The position numbers and the translations under genes were made by a program. Below are positions 9,974 to 19,898 of a DNA stretch of 64,000 nt, piece after piece. Each line of letters begins with the position of its first letter. Within the stretch, counting starts at the first letter, position 1. Where the stretch lies: NCBI RefSeq assembly GCF_009650135.1, contig NZ_CP045871.1, positions 1,798,001 to 1,862,000 of the forward strand. Reading direction: 5' to 3'. Source of the stretch: Litorivicinus lipolyticus. Its GTDB lineage: Bacteria > Pseudomonadota > Gammaproteobacteria > Pseudomonadales > Litorivicinaceae. The notes below the pieces were generated by a model that made no database searches, was not told where the DNA came from, and saw nothing but the letters and a program-made list of their open reading frames with translations.

Positions 9974-10011
9974 TTGAGACTCCGGTAGGTAAGCTATCGG
10001 GGCAGTCTAAT

Positions 10012-10033
10012 CAAAAATGGAATGTGATTCCAA
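10012..10033 (-). terminator. Weak terminator after acpS
   Basis: On the minus strand TGGAAT-CAC-ATTCCA is followed by TTTTT. The stem is short, but it lies 20 bp past the acpS stop at the end of the long algU-to-acpS gene run. Confidence 0.4.
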
Positions 10034-10053
10034 AAAAATCTGCGCGAAAGTTA

Positions 10054-10425
10054 TCAGTCTGTCAAAACCACATAGGCCAGGGCCATGCCAGCATCGTCGC
10101 TGAGCGATAAGTGCCAGCATGCACCGGCGCCCGCGGACTCGGCGGCCGCCCCGGTGACGACCAAAAACGGTGCGCCGGCGGCGGTTTTCATCACCGCAAA
10201 ATCGGTCAACGCGGCGTGCGCCCCAATACCCGTACCCAGCGCCTTCGCAGCGGCTTCTTTGGCCGCCCAGCGCTTGGCCAGCCAGGCCGCTTGATTGGCG
10301 CCGTCGGGCATCAGCGCACGCTCGTCCGGGTGCAGCACGCGCGCAATGAACCGGTCCCCCGTGCGCGCCAGCGCCGCGGAGATGCGCTCGACCGCGACGA
10401 TGTCGGTGCCGATCCCTCGAATCAC
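10054..10425 (-). CDS. acpS: Holo-[acyl-carrier-protein] synthase
   Basis: This 123-residue enzyme transfers 4'-phosphopantetheine from CoA to the serine of acyl carrier protein. The metal- and CoA-binding motifs GIGTDIVAVERI (Asp8) and KRWAAKEAAAKALG (Glu57) are intact. It starts at GTG 10425, with a GTGA overlap with the stop of pdxJ. It is the last gene of the run era-recO-pdxJ-acpS, the arrangement common in Gammaproteobacteria. Confidence 0.96.
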   Translation of the reverse strand: MIRGIGTDIVAVERISAALARTGDRFIARVLHPDERALMPDGANQAAWLAKRWAAKEAAAKALGTGIGAHAALTDFAVMKTAAGAPFLVVTGAAAESAGAGACWHLSLSDDAGMALAYVVLTD

Positions 10426-11144
10426 CCAGCCAACCCGCAGGCTCGGTCAATCGCGGCCTTCATTTCAGCGACCGCCGGGCCCAACCCAATGGTCAAGGCG
10501 CGCCCGACAATGGCGAAACCAATATTCAGTTCGTGCATGCCATCCAGCCGCGCGACCGGCCCGACATTGGCCAAATCCAAACCGTGACCGGCGTTCATGA
10601 CCAACCCCATGTCACGTCCCGTGCGCATGGCATCGGCCAGCACTTGAATGCCCTCATGGCCCTCGGCGTAACTGCCGGTGTGCAACTCGACGGTGCTGGC
10701 ACCCGCATCACGACTGGCGGCCAGCTGATCGGCATTCGGGTCAATAAATAACGACACCTCGATGCCGGCGTCATTCAGCCGTGCCGTCGCAGCTTGGATG
10801 CGGGCAAACTGGCCGACCACGTCCAATCCACCCTCGGTGGTCAGCTCTTCGCGCTTTTCCGGAACCAAGCAGACATACGCAGGCTGCACCTGACAGGCCA
10901 GGTCGACCATCTCGTCAGTGACCGCCATCTCGAAGTTCAGACGCGTCGCAATCTCGGCTTTGAGGCGCCGGATATCGCCGTCTTTGATGTGGCGACGGTC
11001 CTCGCGCAGGTGCGCCGTGATGCCGTCCGCGCCATGCGCTTCGGCCACCAAGGCCGCTTCGACTGGGCATGGGAAACGACCGCCGCGGGCGTTACGGACG
11101 GTTGCGATATGGTCAATGTTGACACCCAATAAGACGCGGCTCAT
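10422..11144 (-). CDS. pdxJ: Pyridoxine 5'-phosphate synthase
   Basis: This 240-residue TIM-barrel enzyme closes the pyridoxine ring from 3-amino-1-hydroxyacetone phosphate and 1-deoxyxylulose 5-phosphate (DXP-dependent vitamin B6 pathway). The N-terminal LLGVNIDHIATVRNARG, EIATRLNFEMA, VCLVPEKREELTTEGG and ELHTGSYAE blocks are diagnostic. ATG at 11144 overlaps the recO stop by 4 nt. Confidence 0.97.
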   Translation of the reverse strand: MSRVLLGVNIDHIATVRNARGGRFPCPVEAALVAEAHGADGITAHLREDRRHIKDGDIRRLKAEIATRLNFEMAVTDEMVDLACQVQPAYVCLVPEKREELTTEGGLDVVGQFARIQAATARLNDAGIEVSLFIDPNADQLAASRDAGASTVELHTGSYAEGHEGIQVLADAMRTGRDMGLVMNAGHGLDLANVGPVARLDGMHELNIGFAIVGRALTIGLGPAVAEMKAAIDRACGLAG

Positions 11145-11806
11145 TGGCTTACTCCTTGAATCAGTAATCGGGATTGCAGCGGTTTGTCTCCCAATAGTGC
11201 GTTCAATCGGGCACGGTTCAAGCGCTTGGCCAAATTCAAGGTAGTCGGATCTTCAAACGCTTGCTGCTGGACGCGTTTCAGGTCGCGTCCAAACGGCGCA
11301 TCACGTGCCCCAGGCGGGGCCAGTCGAGGGCCGGACTCGGGATGAACCCAATAACGCAGTTCGTCCTCAACAGGCGCGCCATCACTGGTATGCGCGACCG
11401 AGAAATCGAACCCTAACTGGTTTAACAATGACGCCTCAAAGCGCCGCAAAATAGGCTGAGGATCACCACTAGCTAGCGCCAGCAGCGTACGGCCATAGTC
11501 GGCCATCAGCCCCGGACAGGCCTCGTCCTGGGGCAACAAGCGCACGCACAGCTCGTTAATGTAAAGCCCACACAGCAATGCATTGCCCGTCAGCGTGATC
11601 GAGGGTCCAAGCGGTTCCAAGCGGTTGATTGCGCGCAGATCTCGGACTGGCCCCCACTCGATCAGCAGTGGCATGAAAGCCACCAGTTGGGCGGTTTTAG
11701 CCTGACCGCGGACGACGCCCCGCTGACGGCCCTCGGCCGTCAATACGTCGACCAAGGCGCCGGTTTCACGATACGGGCGGCGGTGCAAAACCCACCCGGG
11801 CGTCAC
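11141..11806 (-). CDS. recO: DNA repair protein RecO
   Basis: This 221-residue recombination mediator loads RecA on SSB-coated gaps with RecR. The N-terminal OB-fold start WVLHRRPYRETGALVDVLTA and the helical region LYINELCVRLLPQDEACPGL are typical. The zinc-binding cysteines of Gram-positive RecO are absent, as usual in this group. It starts at GTG 11806, immediately after the TAG of era. Its length is slightly below E. coli RecO (242). Confidence 0.93.
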   Translation of the reverse strand: MTPGWVLHRRPYRETGALVDVLTAEGRQRGVVRGQAKTAQLVAFMPLLIEWGPVRDLRAINRLEPLGPSITLTGNALLCGLYINELCVRLLPQDEACPGLMADYGRTLLALASGDPQPILRRFEASLLNQLGFDFSVAHTSDGAPVEDELRYWVHPESGPRLAPPGARDAPFGRDLKRVQQQAFEDPTTLNLAKRLNRARLNALLGDKPLQSRLLIQGVSQ

Positions 11807-12694
11807 CTACGGGTCCTTATATCCAAGCTGGGCCAGGGCCGCTTCGTCATCGCTCCAGCGATCGCGAACCTTAACCCACAGCTCCAAGTGAACCGGCAAG
11901 CCGATTAATTCGGCCGCGTCCATGCGCGCATCGGTGCCGATTTGCTTGAGGCGTGAGCCTTGATGACCGATCAGAATCGGTTTTTGGCTCTTGCGCTCAA
12001 CAAAGATCACCGCGTTGATGTAGACACGGTCGGGCTGTTCATCGAACTTTTCGATTTCAACCGTGGTCCGGTACGGCAATTCATCGCCGCACTGGCGAAC
12101 CAGCTTTTCACGCACAATTTCAGCGACCAAAAAGCGCAGGCTTTTATCCGTCAGCTGATCGGGGTCAAACATGAAGGGCCCCTCGGGGATCCGCTTACCC
12201 ACCAGCGCCATCAGGGTGTCCTGGTTGTGCCCTTTGAGCGCGGACAGCGGCACCACCTCGGCATCCGGAAAACGCATTTGCATCTTTTGTGCAACCGGCA
12301 TCAATTTGGCCTTGTCGTGCACCTGATCGACTTTATTCAACGCAATAATTAGCGGTTTGCCGGATTCACGAATCTGTTTTTCGACGAACGCGTCCTCGCC
12401 GGTAAAGCGATCACGCTCCAACAGCCAGACCACCAAATCAACGTCCTGCAAAGCGTTCGAAGCGGCTTTGTTCAGGTAGCGATTGAGTGCCCGTTTACCG
12501 CCGATATGGATGCCCGGCGTATCGACGAACACCACCTGCATGTCGCCCTCGGTCCAAATGCCCATCACCTGGTGACGGGTGGTCTGGGCCTTGCGGCTGG
12601 TGATCGACAGTTTTTGGCCGATCAAATGGTTCATTAAGGTCGACTTGCCGACATTCGGCCGCCCTACAATGGCAACAGTCCCACAATGGGTCAT
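11807..12694 (-). CDS. era: GTPase Era
   Basis: This 295-residue GTPase helps 30S subunit maturation by binding the 3' end of 16S rRNA. G motifs: GRPNVGKST (11-19), the switch region, DTPGIH, and NKVD. The C-terminal KH domain includes ERKSQKPILIGHQGSRLKQI. ATG 12694 overlaps the rnc stop by 4 nt, the classical rnc-era coupling. Confidence 0.98.
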   Translation of the reverse strand: MTHCGTVAIVGRPNVGKSTLMNHLIGQKLSITSRKAQTTRHQVMGIWTEGDMQVVFVDTPGIHIGGKRALNRYLNKAASNALQDVDLVVWLLERDRFTGEDAFVEKQIRESGKPLIIALNKVDQVHDKAKLMPVAQKMQMRFPDAEVVPLSALKGHNQDTLMALVGKRIPEGPFMFDPDQLTDKSLRFLVAEIVREKLVRQCGDELPYRTTVEIEKFDEQPDRVYINAVIFVERKSQKPILIGHQGSRLKQIGTDARMDAAELIGLPVHLELWVKVRDRWSDDEAALAQLGYKDP

Positions 12695-13356
12695 TTAACG
12701 GCCTCCAGTGCCAATTGTGCGGCGGCTTGTTCGGCCCGCCGGCGCCCGGTTCCCTCGCCCGCAAAGGGCACGTCGAACCCGGCGATCACGCAATGAACGA
12801 CGTAAAAGCGCTCGTGCGGTTCGCCGGACTCTTCGATCACTTGGTAACTCGGCAGCGGCCGTGAGCGGGCTTGCAGGTACTCTTGCAGTTGGGTCTTGGG
12901 GTCTTTCTCAAGTTTTTGCGGATTCATCTCATCCAAACGCGTGGCGTACCAACTGAGCACCACATCACGCACATGCATGAAATCTGAATCCAAGTATATC
13001 GCGCCGATCAGCGCTTCGACCGCGTCCGACAGGATGCTGTCACGCTGGCGACCGCCGCTTTTCATTTCGCCGCTGCCGAGCGCCAACTGGGAACCGACGT
13101 CTAGGTCGCGTGCCAATTCCGCCAAGGTCGGTTCTTTAACCAAACGCGCCCGCGCCCGGGTCAAATCGCCCTCCTTGGCGCCGGGAAAACGTTCGAATAG
13201 GGCCTGACCAATGATCAAGCCCAGCACCGCGTCGCCCAAAAATTCCAGGCGTTCGTTGTTGGCCGGACCAATCGAGCGATGCGACAAGGCCAGTGTCAAC
13301 AACTCCTCGTCCGCAAAGCTGTGACCTAAACGGCGACTCAGTTGCAGTGCGCTCAA
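12691..13356 (-). CDS. rnc: Ribonuclease III
   Basis: This 221-residue double-stranded-RNA endonuclease processes rRNA precursors and structured mRNAs. The signature NERLEFLGDAVLG supplies Glu38 and Asp42, and LSDAVEALIGAIYLD supplies the second acidic pair. A dsRNA-binding domain occupies the C-terminal third, from about residue 152. It starts at TTG 13356, which overlaps the stop of the upstream DUF4845 gene (TTGA). Confidence 0.97.
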   Translation of the reverse strand: MSALQLSRRLGHSFADEELLTLALSHRSIGPANNERLEFLGDAVLGLIIGQALFERFPGAKEGDLTRARARLVKEPTLAELARDLDVGSQLALGSGEMKSGGRQRDSILSDAVEALIGAIYLDSDFMHVRDVVLSWYATRLDEMNPQKLEKDPKTQLQEYLQARSRPLPSYQVIEESGEPHERFYVVHCVIAGFDVPFAGEGTGRRRAEQAAAQLALEAVK

Positions 13357-13724
13357 GGCTCACCCACCGCAGCCACGGCTGCGAAGCTGACCACCAGGTC
13401 GACCTCGGCCACGAACGGCGTGCGCCGTTCGTAATCCAGCGACAGCAACCACTGGTTGCCGTTGCGCTCGATACCCAAAGCATCGCGAGCGACGAATTTG
13501 GACAAATTATTAACGCGAAGTTTAGTGTCGATATCGCGGCGAATTTGGCGACTGGATTGCCCTTCTAGGGCCTCGGGCGCGGCTTCCAAATCGGCAAAGA
13601 CCTCTTGGATGACCCAATGATCGAAATACAACGGGCCGACGCGCAACGCGAACAAGCCTGCAAACCCCAGCAGCCCAACCAGGACTGCGACCAACACTAA
13701 CGAAAAACCAGATTGCTGACGCAT
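13353..13724 (-). CDS. DUF4845 single-span membrane protein
   Basis: This 123-residue protein has one N-terminal membrane helix (SLVLVAVLVGLLGFAGLFAL) and a soluble domain on the far side. Proteins of this family sit between lepB and rnc in many Pseudomonadales and Betaproteobacteria; their function is not known. The helix and position look like a pilin-style anchored protein, but no prepilin cleavage motif is clear. ATG at 13724, 9 bp after lepB. Confidence 0.85.
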   Translation of the reverse strand: MRQQSGFSLVLVAVLVGLLGFAGLFALRVGPLYFDHWVIQEVFADLEAAPEALEGQSSRQIRRDIDTKLRVNNLSKFVARDALGIERNGNQWLLSLDYERRTPFVAEVDLVVSFAAVAAVGEP

Positions 13725-13733
13725 TATCGCCCC

Positions 13734-14486
13734 CTACGGAATCGAGCGAACATCTGCAAAACTCGGCAGGCTGAAAAACTCGTCCCAGTGCATCCAAACC
13801 GAGACCGCCTGACCAATAATCAGGTGATCCGGCACAAAGCCCCAAAAGCGCGAGTCATTGGAGTTATCCCGGTTGTCACCCATCATGAAGTACTCGCCTT
13901 CGGGGACAACCCAGCGTCCATCGCGCGCCGGGCGTAGTTTGTCGCGCCAGGTCGGGAACTGGTGCATCCCCATCGTCTCGGTGAACTGGTCAACACGAAC
14001 CGGGATTTCAGGTCCCGTTACGCCTTGCAACTCAACCGCCTGGCCGTTGACCGTCAGACGCTTGTTGTTCAGCTCGATGACGTCACCTGGCAACCCCACC
14101 ACTCTTTTAATGTAGGCCACGTTGGTCTGTTTGGGGAAACGGAAGACCATCACGTCGCCACGCTCGGGCTCGCTGATGGGAATCATGACGTCGCCCGACA
14201 ACGGCGCCCGCAGGCCATAAGTCCAGCGGTTGACCAAAATAAAGTCGCCCACTTTCAAGGTCGGCATCATCGATTCGGACGGTATTTGGTAGGGCTCGTA
14301 GGCAAAGCTGCGGACCGCAAACACCACGAACAAGACCGGGAAAAAGCCCGCCCCGTATTCAACCCACCAAGGATCCGAGTCTTGGGGCACGCGTTTTTTC
14401 GCGGTCACCAATTTGTCGAAAATCCACAGCACCCCGGTGGCCACCACAGCCCAAAATAGGGCCGCTGCAAAATCAAAATTTTCCAC
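13734..14486 (-). CDS. lepB: Signal peptidase I
   Basis: This 250-residue inner-membrane protease removes signal peptides from exported proteins. It has two N-terminal membrane segments (about 8-25 and 47-62), the catalytic serine in PSESMMPT (Ser72) and the general-base lysine in YIKRVVG (Lys127). The C-terminal MGDNRDNSNDSRFWG box is conserved. It starts at GTG 14486, directly after the lepA TAA, the conserved lepA-lepB pairing. Confidence 0.97.
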   Translation of the reverse strand: MENFDFAAALFWAVVATGVLWIFDKLVTAKKRVPQDSDPWWVEYGAGFFPVLFVVFAVRSFAYEPYQIPSESMMPTLKVGDFILVNRWTYGLRAPLSGDVMIPISEPERGDVMVFRFPKQTNVAYIKRVVGLPGDVIELNNKRLTVNGQAVELQGVTGPEIPVRVDQFTETMGMHQFPTWRDKLRPARDGRWVVPEGEYFMMGDNRDNSNDSRFWGFVPDHLIIGQAVSVWMHWDEFFSLPSFADVRSIP

Positions 14487-16289
14487 TTAATTGTCCACTT
14501 TCAGTACCGCCAGGAAGGCATCCTGCGGAATCTCGACACTGCCGACTTGCTTCATGCGTTTTTTGCCGGCTTTTTGTTTTTCAAGCAGCTTTTTCTTACG
14601 CGACACGTCGCCGCCATAGCACTTGGCCGTGACGTTCTTACGCAGCGCCTTAACCGTCGAGCGCGAAATGATATGCCCACCGATGGCGGCCTGAATGGCC
14701 ACGTCGAACATCTGACGCGGAATCAGTTCTTTCATTTTTTCGCACAGGTTACGACCACGATTGGTGCTGTGGTCACGGTGCACGATGGCCGCCAACGCGT
14801 CGACGCGTTCACCGTTGATCAACACATCCAAGCGCACCAGTTTGGCTTCTTGGAACCGTACAAAATGGTAATCCAATGAGGCAAAACCTCGGCTAACGCT
14901 TTTCAGGCGGTCAAAGAAGTCCATGACCACTTCGGCCATTGGCAGCTCCCAACTGATCTGCACCTGGTTGCCCAAAAAGCGCATGTCTTTTTGCGTGCCA
15001 CGCTTTTCAACGCACAGGCTGATGACGTTGCCCAGGTAGGCCTGGGGCACCAGAATATTGGCCTGGACGATTGGCTCACGCATTTCGTTGATGCGCCCAA
15101 GGTCAGGCAAGCGTGACGGGTTGTCGACCTGAACCACCGAGCCGTCGTTCATTTCCACTTCGTAAATTACGGTCGGCGCCGTAGTGATCAAATCCAGGTT
15201 GTACTCGCGCTCCAAGCGTTCCTGGATGATTTCCATGTGCAACATGCCCAGGAATCCACAGCGGAAACCAAAGCCCAGCGCATCCGACACTTCCGGCTCG
15301 TAGTGCAACGAGGCGTCGTTCAAGGTCAGCTTTTCGAGCGCCTCGCGGAAGTCTTCGAAATCATCCGAACTGACCGGGAACAAGCCCGCAAACACGCGCG
15401 CCTGAACCTTTTGAAAGCCTGACAGGGCTGGGGTATCCGGCTTCGCCACGCTGATCAGGGTGTCACCGACCGGGGCGCCGTGAATGTCTTTAATGCCGGC
15501 GACCAAAAATCCAACTTCGCCAGCCTTGAGGCTATCGGTGATCGTACGTTTCGGCGTGAAAATGCCGATTTGATCCGCCTGGTGCGTGACCCCGGTGCTT
15601 TTGATCACGAACTTGTCTTTCTTGCGGATTTGGCCTTCAGTGACGCGAATCAGCGACACCACGCCGAGGTAGTTATCGAACCAAGAATCGATAATCAGCG
15701 CCTGCAGCGGCCCATCAACGTCCCCCACAGGGGCCGGAATCACCTCGACCAAGCGCTCGAGCACCTCTTCGATGCCAAGGCCAGATTTAGCACTGCACTG
15801 GACCGCGTCGGTTGCGTCGATGCCAATAATGTCTTCAATTTCTTGCTTGACGCGATCGGGCTCGGCCTGGGGCAAATCCATTTTATTCAGGACCGGCATG
15901 ACCTCCAAGCCCTGTTCGATGGCGGTATAACAGTTAGCCACGGACTGTGCTTCGACGCCTTGACCGGCATCAACGACCAATAATGCGCCTTCGCAGGCCG
16001 CCAACGAACGCGAAACCTCGTAACTAAAATCAACATGCCCGGGCGTATCAATGAAGTTCAATTGATAGACTTGGCCGTCGCCGGCGGTGTAGTTCAGGGT
16101 TACGGATTGGGATTTAATTGTGATCCCACGCTCGCGCTCAATATCCATAGAATCAAGGACTTGCGAAGCCATTTCACGCTGAGTCAAACCACCACAGTGC
16201 TGAATAAAGCGATCAGCCAGTGTGCTTTTGCCGTGGTCAATGTGGGCGATGATGGAGAAGTTACGGATGTGCGAAAGGTCGCTGCTCAA
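14487..16289 (-). CDS. lepA: Elongation factor 4 (LepA)
   Basis: This 600-residue ribosomal GTPase matches the E. coli length (599). G1 motif [10 protein letters not shown]; then [17 protein letters not shown]-like domains and the LepA-specific C-terminal domain. The TTG at 16289 is chosen because AGGA lies eight bases upstream and the product then begins [19 protein letters not shown], as in homologues; the longer open frame runs back into mucD. The 103-bp gap to mucD contains a TATACT hexamer and a GC-rich hairpin but no clear terminator. Confidence 0.97.
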   Translation of the reverse strand: MSSDLSHIRNFSIIAHIDHGKSTLADRFIQHCGGLTQREMASQVLDSMDIERERGITIKSQSVTLNYTAGDGQVYQLNFIDTPGHVDFSYEVSRSLAACEGALLVVDAGQGVEAQSVANCYTAIEQGLEVMPVLNKMDLPQAEPDRVKQEIEDIIGIDATDAVQCSAKSGLGIEEVLERLVEVIPAPVGDVDGPLQALIIDSWFDNYLGVVSLIRVTEGQIRKKDKFVIKSTGVTHQADQIGIFTPKRTITDSLKAGEVGFLVAGIKDIHGAPVGDTLISVAKPDTPALSGFQKVQARVFAGLFPVSSDDFEDFREALEKLTLNDASLHYEPEVSDALGFGFRCGFLGMLHMEIIQERLEREYNLDLITTAPTVIYEVEMNDGSVVQVDNPSRLPDLGRINEMREPIVQANILVPQAYLGNVISLCVEKRGTQKDMRFLGNQVQISWELPMAEVVMDFFDRLKSVSRGFASLDYHFVRFQEAKLVRLDVLINGERVDALAAIVHRDHSTNRGRNLCEKMKELIPRQMFDVAIQAAIGGHIISRSTVKALRKNVTAKCYGGDVSRKKKLLEKQKAGKKRMKQVGSVEIPQDAFLAVLKVDN

Positions 16290-16392
16290 GCTGAAGTCCT
16301 CATGAATTCGGGCGAAAGTATAAAGAGGAACGGGCCTGAACGCACCCGATAAAGGTGCGGCCAAGCCCGCGAATGGCTTGAGTGGGGTGCGT

Positions 16393-17778
16393 TTACAGGC
16401 GCAGCGACACGAAGGTCGGGTTACCGTCACGCACCAGCAGCACCGGCACGCGACCACGCCCTTCTAGATCTTTCATCAGTTGCCGGAAGCCCGCGACGTC
16501 GGCGATCTCGGTACCGGCCATCTGTAAAATCACGTCACCGACGCGAATGCCCGCGGCTTGGGCGCGCCGCGAGGTAATGCCTTTAATCAGTACGCCACCG
16601 GCGATATCCCATTCTTGCTTCAGGGTGTCCGGCACACTTTCGACGGACAAGCCGGCGACCGATGCACTGGTATTGCCGCGCCCAAAGGCCTGTGCAATGC
16701 CGCGTTCATCCGGCAGTTCGCCGACGGTCACACTGATGGTCTGGCGTGACCCATCGCGCCAGACTTCAACGGGGACACTGGCACCGGCACGAACACGACC
16801 AACCAGGGGCGGCAACTCGCTGGAGCGCATCACGTCGTTGCCATTAAACGTCAGCACCACGTCACCGGCTTTGAGCTCCGAGTTTGCCGCAGGACCGTCG
16901 GCAATGACCTGGGCAATCAGCGCGCCCTGGGGTTTAGGCAAGCCAAAGGATTCCGCCAAGTCGCGGTTAACTTCCTGGATCAACACGCCCAACCAACCGC
17001 GCTTGACCTCGCCGGTGTCGCGTAACTGGGCCACGACGTCCATCGCCATGTCGACCGGAATCGCAAAGGACACACCCATGAAGCCCCCAGAGCGGGTATA
17101 GATTTGACTGTTGATACCGACCACTTCACCGTCCAAGTTAAACAGCGGTCCGCCCGAGTTACCCGGGTTGATGGCGACGTCGGTCTGGATGAAGGGAACA
17201 TAGTTTTCACGCGGCAGTGAACGGCCAATGGCGCTGACAATGCCCGCCGTCACCGAATAATCGAAGCCAAACGGGGAGCCAATCGCCAACACCCACTCGC
17301 CTTGTTCGAGTTTGCTGGCCTGGCCCATTTCAACCGCCGGGAAATTGTCGCCGTCGATTTTCAACAGCGCCAAGTCCGAACGCGGATCCGTTCCGACCAC
17401 TGTCGCGACCAGCTCGCTGCGATCATTCAAGCGCACGATAATTTCTTCGGCGTTTTCGATCACATGGTTGTTGGTCAGCACATAGCCGTCTTCGCTGATA
17501 ATAAAGCCCGACCCGAGCGAGCGCGGCTCCGGGCGGTTGCCACCGGGCGCGTCAAAGCCCCGAGGTCCCTGGGGGTTACCGAAAAACTCGCGAAAAATAT
17601 CGGGCAGCTGATCCATACGCGGATCGTCGGCACTGGTCTGTTCGATGACGTTGGTGGTCGAGATATTAACCACGGACGGGGATACCCGCTTTACCAGTTC
17701 AGTGAATTCAGGCAGTGCGGCCTGGACCGCGCCCACCCAAAGCGACAGCGGAACCAGCAGAGTTAAAATGCGTTGCAT
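16393..17778 (-). CDS. mucD: Periplasmic serine endoprotease, DegP/MucD type
   Basis: This 461-residue HtrA-family protease/chaperone degrades misfolded periplasmic proteins and dampens the envelope stress response. A signal peptide covers residues 1-20. The catalytic triad is His105 (TNNHVIENA), Asp135 (RSDLALL) and Ser208 (NPGNSGGP). Two PDZ domains follow (about 265-355 and 370-460). ATG 17778 begins at the signal peptide; the open frame extends further without support. It is the last gene of the algU-mucA-mucB-rseC-mucD operon. A degenerate sigma-E-like motif lies upstream. Confidence 0.96.
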   Translation of the reverse strand: MQRILTLLVPLSLWVGAVQAALPEFTELVKRVSPSVVNISTTNVIEQTSADDPRMDQLPDIFREFFGNPQGPRGFDAPGGNRPEPRSLGSGFIISEDGYVLTNNHVIENAEEIIVRLNDRSELVATVVGTDPRSDLALLKIDGDNFPAVEMGQASKLEQGEWVLAIGSPFGFDYSVTAGIVSAIGRSLPRENYVPFIQTDVAINPGNSGGPLFNLDGEVVGINSQIYTRSGGFMGVSFAIPVDMAMDVVAQLRDTGEVKRGWLGVLIQEVNRDLAESFGLPKPQGALIAQVIADGPAANSELKAGDVVLTFNGNDVMRSSELPPLVGRVRAGASVPVEVWRDGSRQTISVTVGELPDERGIAQAFGRGNTSASVAGLSVESVPDTLKQEWDIAGGVLIKGITSRRAQAAGIRVGDVILQMAGTEIADVAGFRQLMKDLEGRGRVPVLLVRDGNPTFVSLRL

Positions 17779-17809
17779 GCGTCTTCCTTTTGTTTGCAGG
17801 GTTGCCCCA

Positions 17810-17837
17810 GTAGATTCTAATTTGGGGCTAGGGTTCC
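17810..17837 (-). promoter_or_regulatory. Weak sigma-E-like promoter before mucD
   Basis: GGAACCC, a 15-bp spacer, then ATCTAC. The -35 keeps GGAAC but the rest is imperfect. It overlaps a GCCCCA/TGGGGC inverted repeat. Compare the two stronger copies at 20562 and 19901. Confidence 0.3.
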
Positions 17838-17858
17838 GGCAGTCCAAGGATCCGGCGG

Positions 17859-18278
17859 TTACGATTTGTTAACCGGGGTGATCCACATCTGTGGCGCCAA
17901 TCGATGCGAGCGCAAACGAACATACCCCAGCCCCAACCACAGACCCGCCAATCCCAGCGCAACCGACACCGCATCGCCAAAGGCGACCCCAAGCCCGCCG
18001 CCGACGATTAAACCGGCCAAGGGAATCCCGTAGGCGCTCCAGGCGGCTTTTTCCAGGGCCGGTGTTGCCACATTCAATTCGACCGCATCACCGACCTCAA
18101 AGCCGGCCTCGTTGTCGATCCAGGTCGTGGTCGGGCGTTCGTCCATCGGACGGCCACAACCTCCGGGCTGGCGGCAACGGCCGCAGCCGCCACGGGCGTG
18201 GGTCATCACCGCGACCTGCCCTGGGCGCTCGGCGATAATTTTACCCGGTTGGGTGTCGCAGTGGTTGACTGGAGTCAT
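17859..18278 (-). CDS. rseC: SoxR-reducing/sigma-E modulating protein RseC (MucC)
   Basis: This 139-residue inner-membrane protein has the family's cysteine-rich N-terminal segment (GGCGRCRQPGGCGR, about 30-43). Two membrane helices follow (about 79-97 and 102-117). In E. coli RseC modestly affects sigma-E activity and SoxR reduction; in Pseudomonas the equivalent is MucC. ATG 18278 overlaps the mucB stop by 4 nt. Confidence 0.9.
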   Translation of the reverse strand: MTPVNHCDTQPGKIIAERPGQVAVMTHARGGCGRCRQPGGCGRPMDERPTTTWIDNEAGFEVGDAVELNVATPALEKAAWSAYGIPLAGLIVGGGLGVAFGDAVSVALGLAGLWLGLGYVRLRSHRLAPQMWITPVNKS

Positions 18279-19258
18279 GAAGCGTCCTGTTTAAAAAGTA
18301 GCGGGATGCGGGTCACATCAATAGCACCCAAAAGGGCTTCCAAGGTCCGCATGGGCACCTCGCCGACCGCGGTAACCTTGATCCATCCGAGCGCAGTTTC
18401 GACGGACTGACTCAGCGCATGGGTCGGGCCGTCTTCGGCACGCACGCGCATCGAGGCGTTGCTGACCGGCTCGTAAAATATCGACACCAAGGACACTCCG
18501 TCACTGACCAGCTGGCTAACACCGGTATCCGGGTCCGTGCTCTGACTGATCGGCATAAAGCCCTTAGGGAGTTGATCGATGTTGCTCAGCAGGTCCGAGG
18601 CACTGGGGACCAAGGGGTGGCGAAACACCTCCATTCCCTGCGCGTCGACCACCAAACGGTCGTCGGCCAGCGGCTCGCTCATAGTCACATCCAAAAACTC
18701 GAACTGCTCCAAAATACGCTCGCCGTCCAAGGTCTGACTGCGCAGCATCAACCCCGTTTCGGCATCACACCAATAAATGCGATCAAAGCGCAGGTCATCG
18801 GTGGCGGTCAACTTGACCGGCACCGCGGTGCGATTGGCCACCCGCGCATCCGCCAGTATCGATAAGGTGTAATGACCTTTGATGTGAGTTAGCCGCTGTC
18901 CCAGCGGCGGTAGCGCAGCGCTCGGAACCGGGTAGCCTTGACGCAAAACTTCTTTGCCCGGGTACAGCCCGAGCAACCAATTACCACGGCGCATCATTTG
19001 CACCGGCTCGCCACTCAGCCGCTCCAGCCGCTCGACCGGTTGGCCGGCGACAATGTCCCGATACACCCGCAACGACACCATCTGCTGGCCCTTGGTGTAG
19101 ACCAGGCTACCGGTCCAGGCACGGCTATTGAAGGCGCTGCTCATTTGCGCCATGACTTTGTCGGCCATGGGGTCGGTGGCCATCGGTGCTGCCATGACGG
19201 CAGGCACAAAAAGGGCGGCTAATGCCGCCCTTTGGATCCATTGGGTCAAACGCCTCAA
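18275..19258 (-). CDS. mucB: Periplasmic sigma-E regulator MucB/RseB
   Basis: This 327-residue exported protein has a signal peptide (about 1-23) and the two-domain MucB/RseB fold. It binds the periplasmic part of MucA/RseA and protects it from the site-1 protease until lipid or LPS intermediates displace it. Landmarks include RLERLSGEPVQMMRRGNW, RIYWCDAETGLMLRS and LPKGFMPI. It starts at TTG 19258, overlapping the mucA stop (TTGA). Confidence 0.94.
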   Translation of the reverse strand: MRRLTQWIQRAALAALFVPAVMAAPMATDPMADKVMAQMSSAFNSRAWTGSLVYTKGQQMVSLRVYRDIVAGQPVERLERLSGEPVQMMRRGNWLLGLYPGKEVLRQGYPVPSAALPPLGQRLTHIKGHYTLSILADARVANRTAVPVKLTATDDLRFDRIYWCDAETGLMLRSQTLDGERILEQFEFLDVTMSEPLADDRLVVDAQGMEVFRHPLVPSASDLLSNIDQLPKGFMPISQSTDPDTGVSQLVSDGVSLVSIFYEPVSNASMRVRAEDGPTHALSQSVETALGWIKVTAVGEVPMRTLEALLGAIDVTRIPLLFKQDAS

Positions 19259-19857
19259 TTGGTGTCCTCGGGTTTGGTTTGCATCACACGCGCTAAGGGT
19301 AACAAACCTTGGCCACCACTGGCCGCGGCATTTTCAGCGTGGCGTACCAGATATCCATCGATTTGGGATTTAAGCTGCGCTTGTAGATTTTCGTTAATCG
19401 GCGCCACCGGTGCGCTTTGGCGCACAAAGGTCGTCGCAGGCAGTGCCAACGGGTTTTGGTTCGGCGCTACATAAATCGGTGCCTGCGACTGGTTGGCCAG
19501 CACATCGTGCGTCGCCACCGGGCTGGTCACGTTAACACCGACCAGCACGGCCGCCGCCACACCCGCCGCGACCGCAACCTGACCGGTCCAACGCTGGATC
19601 CAGCGCGTCTGCACCGGCGTTTGAGGCGATACGTCGTCGCTCACTACCTGGCCGCTGATCTGGGCCATAATGCCGGCGCTCAAATCGATTTCCGCGTCAG
19701 CGCTGGCGCGCATTACCCGGCCGATTCGTTGGTACGAATCCCAGGCCGTATCAACCGACGCGTCTTTGTCAGCTTCCTGCAGCACACGGCGCGTTTGGAA
19801 GGCATCCAATTCGCCGTCGACCAGTGCCGACAAAGATTCTTTAATTTTATCGTTCAT
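19255..19857 (-). CDS. mucA: Anti-sigma-E factor MucA/RseA
   Basis: This 200-residue anti-sigma factor holds AlgU at the inner membrane. The cytoplasmic N-terminal RseA domain (KESLSALVDGELDAFQTRRV, from residue 5) is followed by a membrane helix (about 88-108, TGQVAVAAGVAAAVLVGV) and a periplasmic tail. The ATG at 19857, with GGGAAG upstream, fits the family N terminus; an extension to 19902 would add unrelated residues. A sigma-E-type promoter lies just upstream, inside the end of algU, so the anti-sigma factor may be boosted independently of its sigma factor. Confidence 0.93.
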   Translation of the reverse strand: MNDKIKESLSALVDGELDAFQTRRVLQEADKDASVDTAWDSYQRIGRVMRASADAEIDLSAGIMAQISGQVVSDDVSPQTPVQTRWIQRWTGQVAVAAGVAAAVLVGVNVTSPVATHDVLANQSQAPIYVAPNQNPLALPATTFVRQSAPVAPINENLQAQLKSQIDGYLVRHAENAAASGGQGLLPLARVMQTKPEDTN

Positions 19858-19898
19858 TCGGGCGACTTCCCTAGCTGGCAAAATAATCGTTTCACGGC